A DNA stretch of 63,881 bases. Source: Roseburia sp. (GTDB taxonomy: Bacteria; Bacillota; Clostridia; Lachnospirales; Lachnospiraceae). The notes under the pieces were generated by a model. The model was given only the letters and a program-made list of their open reading frames with translations, ran no database searches and was not told the origin of the DNA. Both the position numbers and the translations under genes were made by a program. The stretch covers positions 1-63,881 of the forward strand of contig JAFYVJ010000068.1 in NCBI GenBank assembly GCA_017549185.1. The letters run 5' to 3'. Positions 32,210 to 43,551 of the stretch are shown here, piece after piece. The stretch's first letter is position 1, and every line of letters starts with the position of its first letter.

Positions 32210-32516
32210 ATAATTTTACAGAAGTTGTATTATATGATCGGGTCTATGAAAACCAAGAAAAAGGCGAACCGGTAGATTTTTATTTATACGGATGTCCGCA
32301 TGAAGAAGTACTAATGATTCCTATATATAAATTATGTAAGAGTGACGCGTCGCAGCAAAGGCGAATCCTTTCGCCGTAGCTGCTGAAAATGTCATCCATG
32401 ACATTTTCTCGCTGTATCATTATATAGGAATCAAGTACTTCTAACATGCTACCAAACGTAAAATAAAAATTTACCGGTTCGCCTTTTTCTTGGTTTTATA
32501 TCTACGTTTTCTTTAT
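32205..32516. repeat. Long palindromic (cruciform) repeat, copy 1
   Basis: The left arm (about 32249-32330) and right arm (about 32421-32497) are long imperfect inverted copies: AAAACCAAG + AAAAAGGCGAACCGGTA on the left matches TTACCGGTTCGCCTTTTT + CTTGGTTTT on the right. Outer ends CGTAGATA and TATCTACG extend it to 32205-32516 with an insertion in the left arm. The centre holds two smaller hairpins: GGCGAatcctttCGCC (about 32361-32376) and AAAATGTCAtccaTGACATTTT (about 32386-32407). The right arm is also similar to the arms of copy 2. An open frame in the left arm (32182-32379) is probably a by-product. Confidence 0.75.
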
Positions 32517-32597
32517 ATTTACAAAAAATATTACTTATTATTTTATATATTGGCAAAAATGAATATGATTATAGAAATACTATTATAAGCAGACATA

Positions 32598-32853
32598 ACG
32601 TAAATAAGAGCAAAAAAAGTCCTGCCGTAATTTATTTTGCGTTTGGAAGCATGTTAGTAATACTTAATTCCTACTAGGATGTATAGCGAAAAAATGACAC
32701 GATGTCATTTTTAGTCTTCATCGAGCCATGGATGGCTCGTTGGAGACGACGCGTACTTAATCCATAATTGAAATGTAGGAATTTAGTGTTACTTCATGCA
32801 AACAACCGAAAAATAAATTACGACAGGACTTTTTTGCTCTCAATACATTACGT
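32598..32853. repeat. Long palindromic (cruciform) repeat, copy 2
   Basis: Same architecture as copy 1, in inverse orientation. The left arm (about 32598-32675; AGAGCAAAAAAAGTCCTG, then TAATTTATTTTGCGTTTGG) pairs with the right arm (about 32778-32853; CAGGACTTTTTTGCTCT at its end). The centre again has two hairpins: AAAAATGACAcgaTGTCATTTTT (about 32694-32713) and CGAGCCAtggaTGGCTCG (about 32723-32741). Both copies share GACGCGT beside the second hairpin and GCATGTTAG...AAGTA/AATAC...ATTCCT in the arms. 32517-32597 between the copies is AT-rich with nothing recognised. It ends 29 bases from the stop of the ABC-F gene. Confidence 0.75.
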
Positions 32854-32881
32854 ACATATAATACAACTTATAAGCAGAAAA

Positions 32882-34522
32882 TTAGTTATCGTTTTCGTCA
32901 TCAGCAGACATGTTGTATACCTGACGTTTACGAGCCATTTCGTCGTTTTCAAGGTATTCATCGTAAGTAGAAACTTTGTCGATGAATGTTCCATCAGGAA
33001 GGAATTCAATAATACGGTTTGCAGTAGTCTGAACTACCTGATGGTCACGGGATGCAAAAAGAATCACGCCCGGGAATTTGATTAAACCGTTGTTGAGTGC
33101 TGTGATGGATTCCATGTCTAAGTGGTCAGTAGGTTCGTCAAGCATTAATACATTGGTAGCCTGAATCATCATACGGGAAAGGAGAACACGTACTTTTTCA
33201 CCACCGGAAAGAACACGCATTTTCTTAACACCGTCTTCGCCTGCGAAAAGCATACGTCCTAAGAAACCACGCACATAAGTAGCATCTTTAATCTCTGAGT
33301 ACTGTGTCAACCAATCAACGATTAATAAATCTGTATCAAAGATTTCTGTGTTATCCTTAGGGAAGTAAGACTGACTTGTTGTTACGCCCCATTTGTAAGT
33401 ACCCGCATCTGGTTCCATTTCACCAGCGAGAATTTTGAATAATGTAGTTTTAGCCAATTCGTTACCGCCAACGAAAGCGATTTTGTCATCGTGTCCTACA
33501 ATAAAGGATACATTGTCTAAAATTTTAACGCCGTCGATTGTCTTAGAGATACCCTCAACGGTAAGTACTTCATTACCGATATCACGACTTGGTCTAAAGT
33601 CGATGTATGGGTATTTACGGCTAGAAGGACGAATCTCATCCAACTCAATTTTTTCCAAAGCTTTTTTACGGGCTGTTGCCTGTTTAGATTTTGAAGCATT
33701 TGCAGAGAATCGGGAGATGAATTCCTGTAATTCTTTGATTTTTTCTTCTTTCTTCTTGTTTGCTTCTTTCATCTGTTTTACTAATAACTGGCTAGACTCA
33801 TACCAGAAGTCATAGTTACCTGAGTAAAGCTGAATCTTGCCGTAGTCGATATCAGCGATATGTGTACAAACCTTATTTAAGAAGTAGCGGTCGTGGGAAA
33901 CCACGATAACAGTATTCTCGAAGTTAATTAAGAACTCTTCTAACCAGCCGATAGCATCTAAGTCTAAGTGGTTGGTAGGCTCGTCGAGCAATAAGATATC
34001 TGGATTACCGAATAATGCCTGTGCTAATAAAACTTTAACTTTTAATGCACCTGGTAAGTCAGCCATCATGGTGTAGTGTTCTTCTGTAGGGATACCAAGA
34101 CCATTAAGAAGAGTAGCAGCATCCGATTCTGCATTCCAACCATCCATATCTGCAAATTCAGCTTCTAATTCGCTGGCACGGATACCATCTTCATCACTGA
34201 AATCTTCTTTCATGTAGATAGCATCTTTTTCTTTCATAATTTCGTAGAGACGCTTGTTACCCATGATAACAGTATCTAATACGTTAAATGCGTCATATTT
34301 GAAGTGATCCTGCTGTAAGAAAGAAAGTCGCTGACCAGGAGTGATAATAATATCACCGTTGGTAGGCTCAATCTGTCCGGATAAGATTTTTAGGAAAGTA
34401 GATTTTCCGGCACCATTGGCACCAATCATACCGTAGCAGTTTCCTTCTGTAAATTTGATATTAACTTCTTCAAAAAGTGCTTTTTTTCCAAGTCGTAATG
34501 TTACATTACTTGCAGCAATCAT
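32882..34522 (-). CDS. ABC-F family ATPase (YkpA/YbiT-like)
   Basis: A 546-residue soluble protein with two ABC domains and no membrane helices, so a ribosome-associated ABC-F factor and not a transporter. NBD1: Walker A G-A-N-G-A-G-K-S (34-41), Walker B and switch L-L-L-D-E-P-T-N-H-L-D (about 177-187), V-S-H-D-R (208-212). The interdomain linker is about 240-315. NBD2: signature L-S-G-G-E (438-442), Walker B L-M-L-D-E-P-T-D-H-L-D. Odd: NBD1's signature is L-P-G-A-L (156-160), NBD2's Walker A is G-G-N-E-L-A-K-T (352-359) lacking the usual Gly before Lys, and NBD2's switch is S-R-D-H. One composite ATP site is canonical and the other degenerate. Confidence 0.9.
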   Translation of the reverse strand: MIAASNVTLRLGKKALFEEVNIKFTEGNCYGMIGANGAGKSTFLKILSGQIEPTNGDIIITPGQRLSFLQQDHFKYDAFNVLDTVIMGNKRLYEIMKEKDAIYMKEDFSDEDGIRASELEAEFADMDGWNAESDAATLLNGLGIPTEEHYTMMADLPGALKVKVLLAQALFGNPDILLLDEPTNHLDLDAIGWLEEFLINFENTVIVVSHDRYFLNKVCTHIADIDYGKIQLYSGNYDFWYESSQLLVKQMKEANKKKEEKIKELQEFISRFSANASKSKQATARKKALEKIELDEIRPSSRKYPYIDFRPSRDIGNEVLTVEGISKTIDGVKILDNVSFIVGHDDKIAFVGGNELAKTTLFKILAGEMEPDAGTYKWGVTTSQSYFPKDNTEIFDTDLLIVDWLTQYSEIKDATYVRGFLGRMLFAGEDGVKKMRVLSGGEKVRVLLSRMMIQATNVLMLDEPTDHLDMESITALNNGLIKFPGVILFASRDHQVVQTTANRIIEFLPDGTFIDKVSTYDEYLENDEMARKRQVYNMSADDENDN

Positions 34523-38359
<3,837 letters not shown>

Positions 38360-38366
38360 GAATAAT

Positions 38367-38406
38367 AAAAAAGTGCCTTGCCACGAAAGTGGCAGGGCAC
38401 TTTTTT
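38367..38406 (+). terminator. Intrinsic terminator of nifJ
   Basis: An A-run and GTGCCTTGCCAC pair across GAAA with GTGGCAGGGCAC, followed by TTTTTT: a stem of about 12 bp, or 16 with the flanking A-T pairs. Confidence 0.9.
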
Positions 38407-38470
38407 ATTCTATAGGAAAGAGCTTGTTACGTTAATTTGTGAAAGTCTGTGACTTTCCTATAGAATAAAA
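38403..38470. repeat. 18-bp perfect inverted repeat overlapping the nifJ terminator
   Basis: TTTTATTCTATAGGAAAG (38403-38420) and CTTTCCTATAGAATAAAA (38453-38470) are perfect inverted copies around 32 bases. The left arm begins inside the T-run of the terminator. It may be a second hairpin, or the terminal repeats of a tiny mobile element. Confidence 0.6.
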
Positions 38471-38488
38471 GCACTACGTGCAAACGAT

Positions 38489-38568
38489 GCACAGCTACGC
38501 ACGCGGAACAAAAGCTGTGCTATATCAGTAAATGAAATCGCGAAGTGTGCGAAAACACACTTTTGTTC
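38489..38568. other. Nested hairpins upstream of the LytS-type kinase gene
   Basis: GCACAGCT (38489-38496) pairs with AGCTGTGC (38513-38520). Alternatively GAACAAAAG (38506-38514) pairs with CTTTTGTTC (38560-38568), enclosing GTGTGCGAAAACACAC. The two pairings share bases 38513-38514 and are partly exclusive, like an attenuator or switch, but no T-run follows. The rest of 38569-38664 is AT-rich leader with TATAAT-like boxes near 38630. Confidence 0.4.
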
Positions 38569-38664
38569 TTGCAAGAGGTAAATATTGTCCTAATTACCAT
38601 CAATAAAATCCTTTGGAAGAAAAATATTTTATAATATAATTTAGTAATGAGGATATAAATTACT

Positions 38665-40404
38665 ATGAGGAAAAAGTTGAGAACAGTCTTTGAAGAATAT
38701 TTGAGAGGACCATCGAAAAAAGCATTATCCATGCGAAAGCAGTTGTCACGAATCATCACTTTTTGTTGTGTAATTGCGGTGTGTGTTCAGACCATCGTGA
38801 TGGTAGCTATGTTAAGTAGCCAGTATGTACAGCAAGAGCGAGAAAATATGTTAGTTCTCTTAGAAAACAGTAATGTTAAAACAGAGACCCTGTTTCAAAA
38901 TCTGGGAGAAATGGCATTGTCTATTCGGCATAGCGTAGGCTTGAGGAGTTTTTTTGACGATAACTTTTATAATATAGAAAGTGTGACAGAAGAATTGAAA
39001 GGTGTTGCCAATCTTTTTTCTGAGAGGAATCGTGTAGATTCTTCTGAAACATTTGTTGAGAAAATTTATTTGTTTAATGAGTCAGATGAGTTGGTTTATA
39101 ACTTGTATTATCCGATGACAATTACGGAAATTAATGAGTTACAAAAGAATTACGAAGCATTGTATCGGGTGTTTGGAGAGAGTGGACAGGATTTTTATTA
39201 TCAGATAGAGGAAGATTGTTTGAATCTATGCATGAGATTATATGATTCAGAAATGGCACCGCTAGGAGTATGTATTTTTGCGTTGAACAGGAATTGTATT
39301 GAGGCAAATTTTGAGAATTTAAAAAAAATCGAGAGTTATCAATGGAGAATTACATATGCTGAGGAAGTGCTTTTGGGGGAAGATGCAATTTCGTTACAGA
39401 AAAATGCTAAGGTTTTAGAACATAGTACTCAGATTGGATTTGGTTTGAAAGTTTATGCAGCAGTGGCAGAATGGGTAATTTATCAGTCACTAGGAGTAAT
39501 GGTAGTGATTGTTTTGGGGATTGCTGTTGTACTGATTATGTTTTTTGCATTTATTGGACGCAATATGGCGATTTATTATGTGCAGCCATTGGAAAATGTA
39601 GCAGAAAAAATAAAACTGGTAGGAAAAGGCAATTTTGATACAAAGTTAGAAGAGTATCCTATTGAGGAAGTGCAAAATATCAGTGATACCTTTAATGAGA
39701 TGACGGATTATGTAGAGCGCTTGGTGAAAGAAGTGTATGAGACACAGTTAATCGCACAGCAGTCTCAAATCCGGTATCTTCAGGCACAGATGAATCCTCA
39801 TTTTCTTTTTAATGTGCTTTCTATGATAGAGATGAGAGCGGCCTTGAATAAGGATGAAGAAGTTCAGGATATGCTATATAAGCTATCACGTTTATATCAG
39901 GGAAAAATCTTTCGAAAGAATGAGCATTTTATTTACTTGGAAGAAGAAATGGAGATCGTGGACTTTTATCTGAGTATTCAGAATAACCGTTTCGGAGAAA
40001 AAATTACATACTCCATTAATTATGAAGGAAATAAGAAATTATATGAAAAAATGATGGTTCCAAGGTTGAGTATAGAGCCACTAGTAGAAAATGCAGTGTG
40101 TCATGGATTAGAACCAAAGGAGGAAAAAGGGCATATTTTTATAAGTATTTCTTGTAAAGATAATAACTTGGAAGTTCTGATTAAAGACAATGGTGTGGGA
40201 TTTGAAACGGAAAAAATTGCTGAGAAAAAAGAGGATAAAAACCATAGCAATGTAGGTTTATGGAATACAAATAAGATGATTCACAATTTATGTGGAGAGC
40301 AATACGGGTTAGAGATAAATAGTAGAGTAGGTGAAGGAACAGTTGTCAGAGTTCTCTTGCCAATTAGAAATGGAGAAGGCTATGTGGAAGGTGATGGTCG
40401 CTGA
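38665..40404 (+). CDS. LytS/YesM-type sensor histidine kinase
   Basis: A 579-residue membrane kinase. It has TM1 (about 30-52), an extracytoplasmic sensor domain (about 53-270), TM2 (about 275-300), HAMP (about 305-360), a His_kinase domain with phospho-His379 in Q-M-N-P-H-F-L-F-N, and an HATPase_c domain (N-box E-N-A-V-C-H-G-L, then K-D-N-G-V-G-F). This is the HPK7/YesM class that partners AraC-type response regulators in carbohydrate control. GAGGAT precedes the start. The stop overlaps the response-regulator gene. Inference: it senses mucin-glycan availability, probably with the solute-binding protein encoded two genes on. Confidence 0.9.
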   Translation: MRKKLRTVFEEYLRGPSKKALSMRKQLSRIITFCCVIAVCVQTIVMVAMLSSQYVQQERENMLVLLENSNVKTETLFQNLGEMALSIRHSVGLRSFFDDNFYNIESVTEELKGVANLFSERNRVDSSETFVEKIYLFNESDELVYNLYYPMTITEINELQKNYEALYRVFGESGQDFYYQIEEDCLNLCMRLYDSEMAPLGVCIFALNRNCIEANFENLKKIESYQWRITYAEEVLLGEDAISLQKNAKVLEHSTQIGFGLKVYAAVAEWVIYQSLGVMVVIVLGIAVVLIMFFAFIGRNMAIYYVQPLENVAEKIKLVGKGNFDTKLEEYPIEEVQNISDTFNEMTDYVERLVKEVYETQLIAQQSQIRYLQAQMNPHFLFNVLSMIEMRAALNKDEEVQDMLYKLSRLYQGKIFRKNEHFIYLEEEMEIVDFYLSIQNNRFGEKITYSINYEGNKKLYEKMMVPRLSIEPLVENAVCHGLEPKEEKGHIFISISCKDNNLEVLIKDNGVGFETEKIAEKKEDKNHSNVGLWNTNKMIHNLCGEQYGLEINSRVGEGTVVRVLLPIRNGEGYVEGDGR

Positions 40405-41125
40405 TGATGAAACATATATGTTAGAGGCGATGGAGAAGCTGATAGATTGGAAAAAGCTTGATTGTCAGTTGGTATACAAGGCGGAAAACGGACAGGAACT
40501 TTTAGAACAAATAAAGAATAGTGCACCGGATATTGTTATTACAGATATAAAAATGCCTTTGATGTCGGGGATTCAAGTGGCGCAGTATGTGTATGAACAT
40601 ATGCTTCCGGTGAAAATAATCATTCTATCGGCATATGCAGATTTTGAATATGCACAGGAAGCAATCGAGTATGATGTATGTGGATATATTGTAAAAACAT
40701 CTGTGATAGAAATGTTACCGGGAATGATACAGAAAGCGATTAGGAAATTATCTGTTCCGCAGGAAGGGGAAAAAGGAAGCGGAGAATATCAGATAGATGA
40801 TATTTTTGGCAGATTGCAAAAATATATTGATGAACATTACACAGATAAGTTGACGTTACAGCAGATTGCTTATGATATTCACGCAAATGGAAGCTACTTA
40901 AGCAGGTTATATAAGATGAAAACGGGACAGAACCTGTTTGATGCTATTAATAAGAAAAAATTGGAAAAAGCAAAGGAATATATTCGTACGGGGAATAAGA
41001 TTTATGAAATAGCTCAAAAGGTAGGTTTTGATGATGTGTCTTATTTTTCAAGAGTTTTCCGGAAATATGAAGGATGTTCTCCTAGAGAATATGAAAAGAA
41101 ATTGCAGGAAGCGAAGAAAAGATGA
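40382..41125 (+). CDS. AraC-type response regulator
   Basis: A 247-residue YesN-like regulator. A receiver domain (about 1-120) has the acidic pair A-D-D-E, acceptor Asp55 in V-I-T-D-I-K-M-P, and conserved Ser/Lys near 83 and 103. A short linker leads to two AraC helix-turn-helix motifs (about 140-240; L-T-L-Q-Q-I-A-Y-D-I, then I-A-Q-K-V-G-F-D-D-V-S-Y-F-S-R-V-F-R-K). ATG 40382 has GGAGAAGG upstream and overlaps the kinase gene by 23 bases. It lacks the long middle domain seen in many YesN proteins. Likely target: the importer operon starting at 43552, whose promoter has a good -10 and no -35. Confidence 0.9.
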   Translation: MWKVMVADDETYMLEAMEKLIDWKKLDCQLVYKAENGQELLEQIKNSAPDIVITDIKMPLMSGIQVAQYVYEHMLPVKIIILSAYADFEYAQEAIEYDVCGYIVKTSVIEMLPGMIQKAIRKLSVPQEGEKGSGEYQIDDIFGRLQKYIDEHYTDKLTLQQIAYDIHANGSYLSRLYKMKTGQNLFDAINKKKLEKAKEYIRTGNKIYEIAQKVGFDDVSYFSRVFRKYEGCSPREYEKKLQEAKKR

Positions 41126-42411
41126 AAAGCAAAAGGATAGGAAACATACTGTTGTTGATTTTGGTCTGCGTGCTTTGCGTGTTGTCAGGATGTGGTAAGA
41201 CGCAGAAAGATACGATAGAGATTACCTTGATTCATGGATGGGGGAGTACAGGAGAAGATCATGTTGCCATGCGACAAATATATAAGGATTTTGAAGAAGA
41301 ACATCCGTGGATTCATTTGAATTTGATATCGATGCCATCTTCTACAGATGTGGTGGATAAGGTGGAAGATTTGTTGAATGTGGGAGAGGTTCCGGATATT
41401 GTGTTTACAGGTGGTGAAGGGAGAGAATCTATATACAGTTTTATGATACAAAAAGGCTATGCTGTAGATCTTATGCCGTATATAAAAGAAGATGATGACT
41501 TTGCGAGAAATGTGTCCCCTGCCATTTTACAGAGCTGGGAAACCGAAGAGGGAGAATTATATACAGTATCGGATGTAGTGCTGATGAGTGGTTATTGGTA
41601 CAATCAACAGATTTTTGATGATGCCGGAATTGAAACAGCCCCGACAACGTGGGATGAATGGTTTGAAATGTGCAGAAAAGTAGGGGAGTTGGGCAAAGAA
41701 CGCGATACAACATTGGTGCCGATCGTTTTAGATAGAGAGCATATCAGTTATCTGACAGCAGCTCTTTTAGTAGATGAGGGAGCTCAGGAAGCAACGAAAA
41801 TTGGGAATGACGAGATAAATGTAAATACGAAGGCTTTTAAGAATGTGTTGGAAAAGTTGAAAAAGATGTCAGCTTATGCCAGATTAGAAGAAGAATATCA
41901 TTATTTGGATACGTTATCCGACTTTAATAAAGGGGAGTCTGCTGTTTATATTAATGGTGTATGGGCGAATACTATGATAGATGAAAATTTACCTGTAGCC
42001 TATGCAGCATTTCCGACAGAAGATGGGGATGGTATTGTGGCTAAATCTGCTTGTGTGGGATATATATTGGGGAATACTAAAGATGAGAAGCGTATTGCTG
42101 CCAGTGTGGAATTTTTGAAATATATGTTGAGTGATAGGGTTGCAGAACGGATTTTAACATCGACAGGACAGATTCCGTCAAATCCAAATATAGAGATTAC
42201 ATCACAAAACAGCAGTGAAAGAATAAAACAGGCAGTAGTGTGTGTGGAAAAAGCAGGTATGATTATGGAAATACCGGAAAACCTTTGGAATCTATGCAGT
42301 AAAGAAAAATATGAAAAAAATGTGATTTTGTATTTAAAAGGTGACATTTCAGAAATGGAATTTTTGAAAAGGATGTCAGAAATTACAATGAAAAAGCAAG
42401 TATTAGAATGA
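41122..42411 (+). CDS. Solute-binding lipoprotein encoded in the two-component operon
   Basis: A 429-residue family 1 extracellular sugar-binding protein. The lipobox L-S-G-C places lipidation at Cys24. The fold signature includes D-I-V-F-T-G-G near 92-98, D-L-M-P-Y near 116 and A-V-Y-I-N-G-V-W-A-N near 270-280. It overlaps the response-regulator gene (ATGA), and no permease genes adjoin it. Inference: it acts as a sensing accessory that presents sugar to the LytS-type kinase, as in other three-gene sensor operons, or is an extra feeder for the importer downstream. The last codons lie in a tandem repeat (42391-42440). Confidence 0.82.
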   Translation: MKSKRIGNILLLILVCVLCVLSGCGKTQKDTIEITLIHGWGSTGEDHVAMRQIYKDFEEEHPWIHLNLISMPSSTDVVDKVEDLLNVGEVPDIVFTGGEGRESIYSFMIQKGYAVDLMPYIKEDDDFARNVSPAILQSWETEEGELYTVSDVVLMSGYWYNQQIFDDAGIETAPTTWDEWFEMCRKVGELGKERDTTLVPIVLDREHISYLTAALLVDEGAQEATKIGNDEINVNTKAFKNVLEKLKKMSAYARLEEEYHYLDTLSDFNKGESAVYINGVWANTMIDENLPVAYAAFPTEDGDGIVAKSACVGYILGNTKDEKRIAASVEFLKYMLSDRVAERILTSTGQIPSNPNIEITSQNSSERIKQAVVCVEKAGMIMEIPENLWNLCSKEKYEKNVILYLKGDISEMEFLKRMSEITMKKQVLE

Positions 42412-42440
42412 AAAAGCAAGTATTAGAATAAAAAAGCAAG
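42391..42440. repeat. 20-bp tandem repeat overlapping the end of the binding-protein gene
   Basis: AAAAAGCAAG + TATTAGAAT(G/A) occurs twice (42391-42410 and 42411-42430) and a third half-unit, AAAAAGCAAG (42431-42440), forms the left stem of the terminator. The stop codon TGA (42409-42411) lies at the junction of units 1 and 2. Confidence 0.8.
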
Positions 42441-42473
42441 CGGAATAGATGCTATCTATTTCCCTTGCTTTTT
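42431..42473. terminator. Bidirectional terminator
   Basis: AAAAAGCAAG (42431-42440) pairs with CTTGCTTTTT (42464-42473), and GGAATAGAT pairs with ATCTATTTCC inside. It serves the binding-protein gene (plus) and overlaps the 3' end of the AraC regulator gene (minus). Confidence 0.8.
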
Positions 42474-43279
42474 CTATATTCTTGTGGTGACATTTGACAT
42501 GACTTTTGAAATGCCTGTGAAAAATAACTGGCAGAAGAAAAACCGGTAGCACTAGCGACTTCTTCTATGCTATAGTTCGCTGTTAAGAGTAAATCTTTTG
42601 CAGCGTTAATACGTACTTCGGTCAGATATGCCATTGGAGCTTTCCCGTAGAGGTCTTTAAATTTATGACTTAGGTAATACTTAGTAAGATTACAGATGCC
42701 GGCAAGTCTGTCTAAAGTAATTTTATCGTGATAATGAGTTTCGATATATCGTTTGGCTTTGTGACATTCTTTACTACTGCTTTGTGGTTCAACAAGTTCG
42801 TAAGATACATGATCTTTACGGCAGATTAAGAGGATTAGAATTGCCAAATGGTGCTGACAAATCTGTGCATAACCTTCCTGCTTATGATTCATTTCGTGTA
42901 AAATACTTTCAAAACATTTGCGAATGGAAGAAGATTCCGGGGGAGAATAGATAATACTGTACTCGATAGGACGATCAGTATGGATTTTTAAACCTTCTAC
43001 GCCAAGGACATAATAATCTAATGGATCAGAAGGATTCGAAACTTCAGTGTGCTGTACTTGAGAACCGATGAGTACAAGAGTATTAGGACGAAGCGTTAGG
43101 GTTTCACTTTCAATAACCATATGCCCAGTCCCTTTCTTTATATAAAAAATTTCTGTAAAATAGTGGTTGTGCAGGTGACTTTCCCAGTCGTTTCCGTATT
43201 TTGCAGAAGTAATAGATAAAAGACGAGAGGAGATTTCGGGTAATATGATATTTTCTAAATTGAATTTCTGGTTGCTCAT
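42452..43279 (-). CDS. AraC family transcriptional regulator with cupin domain
   Basis: A 275-residue regulator. An N-terminal cupin-like sensor (about 25-100; H-L-H-N-H-Y-F-T-E-I-F-Y and G-S-Q-V-Q-H-T) probably binds a sugar. The C-terminal AraC domain (about 170-272) has I-T-L-D-R-L-A-G-I-C and the second helix-turn-helix I-E-E-V-A-S-A-T-G-F-S-S-A-S-Y-F-S-Q-A-F. AAGGAG precedes the start. It is divergent from the importer operon, whose promoter it may control together with the two-component system. It terminates inside the shared hairpin at 42431-42473. Confidence 0.88.
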   Translation of the reverse strand: MSNQKFNLENIILPEISSRLLSITSAKYGNDWESHLHNHYFTEIFYIKKGTGHMVIESETLTLRPNTLVLIGSQVQHTEVSNPSDPLDYYVLGVEGLKIHTDRPIEYSIIYSPPESSSIRKCFESILHEMNHKQEGYAQICQHHLAILILLICRKDHVSYELVEPQSSSKECHKAKRYIETHYHDKITLDRLAGICNLTKYYLSHKFKDLYGKAPMAYLTEVRINAAKDLLLTANYSIEEVASATGFSSASYFSQAFQKSCQMSPQEYRKSKGNR

Positions 43280-43403
43280 GAAAAACTCCTTTTATATAAA
43301 AATGGTAATAGCTCACTACACACTGCTTTTGCTTGTTATTCTGTCTATGGCTGAACTATTAGAAGGAAAATGATAAGTTTAGTATAGAAGAAAAATGGGA
43401 TTT

Positions 43404-43487
43404 TGACAATAATTTATATAAAAAAGCAAGAAATATAAAATTAATGACAATATATGTGTAGAAAAAATATGCATATTTAAGTATAAT
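43404..43487 (+). promoter_or_regulatory. Activator-type promoter region of the importer operon
   Basis: TATAAT (43482-43487) is a perfect -10, but the matching -35 position (about 43459-43464) is A-rich and non-consensus. Upstream, TGACAAT occurs at 43404-43410 and 43445-43451 as direct repeats 41 bp apart (about four turns). This fits an activator-dependent promoter bound by the AraC-type response regulator or the divergent AraC protein. Confidence 0.5.
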
Positions 43488-43551
43488 AACTAATGTGATG
43501 AGGAAGACATGGTGTTTTCCCGTCAAAATAACGAAAATGTGGAGGTACACA

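Noticed and set aside
32182-32379. Open frame of 65 codons overlapping the hydrolase end
   Set aside because: It coincides with the left arm and centre of a long palindromic repeat and has no ribosome site, so the frame is best explained as a by-product of the repeat.
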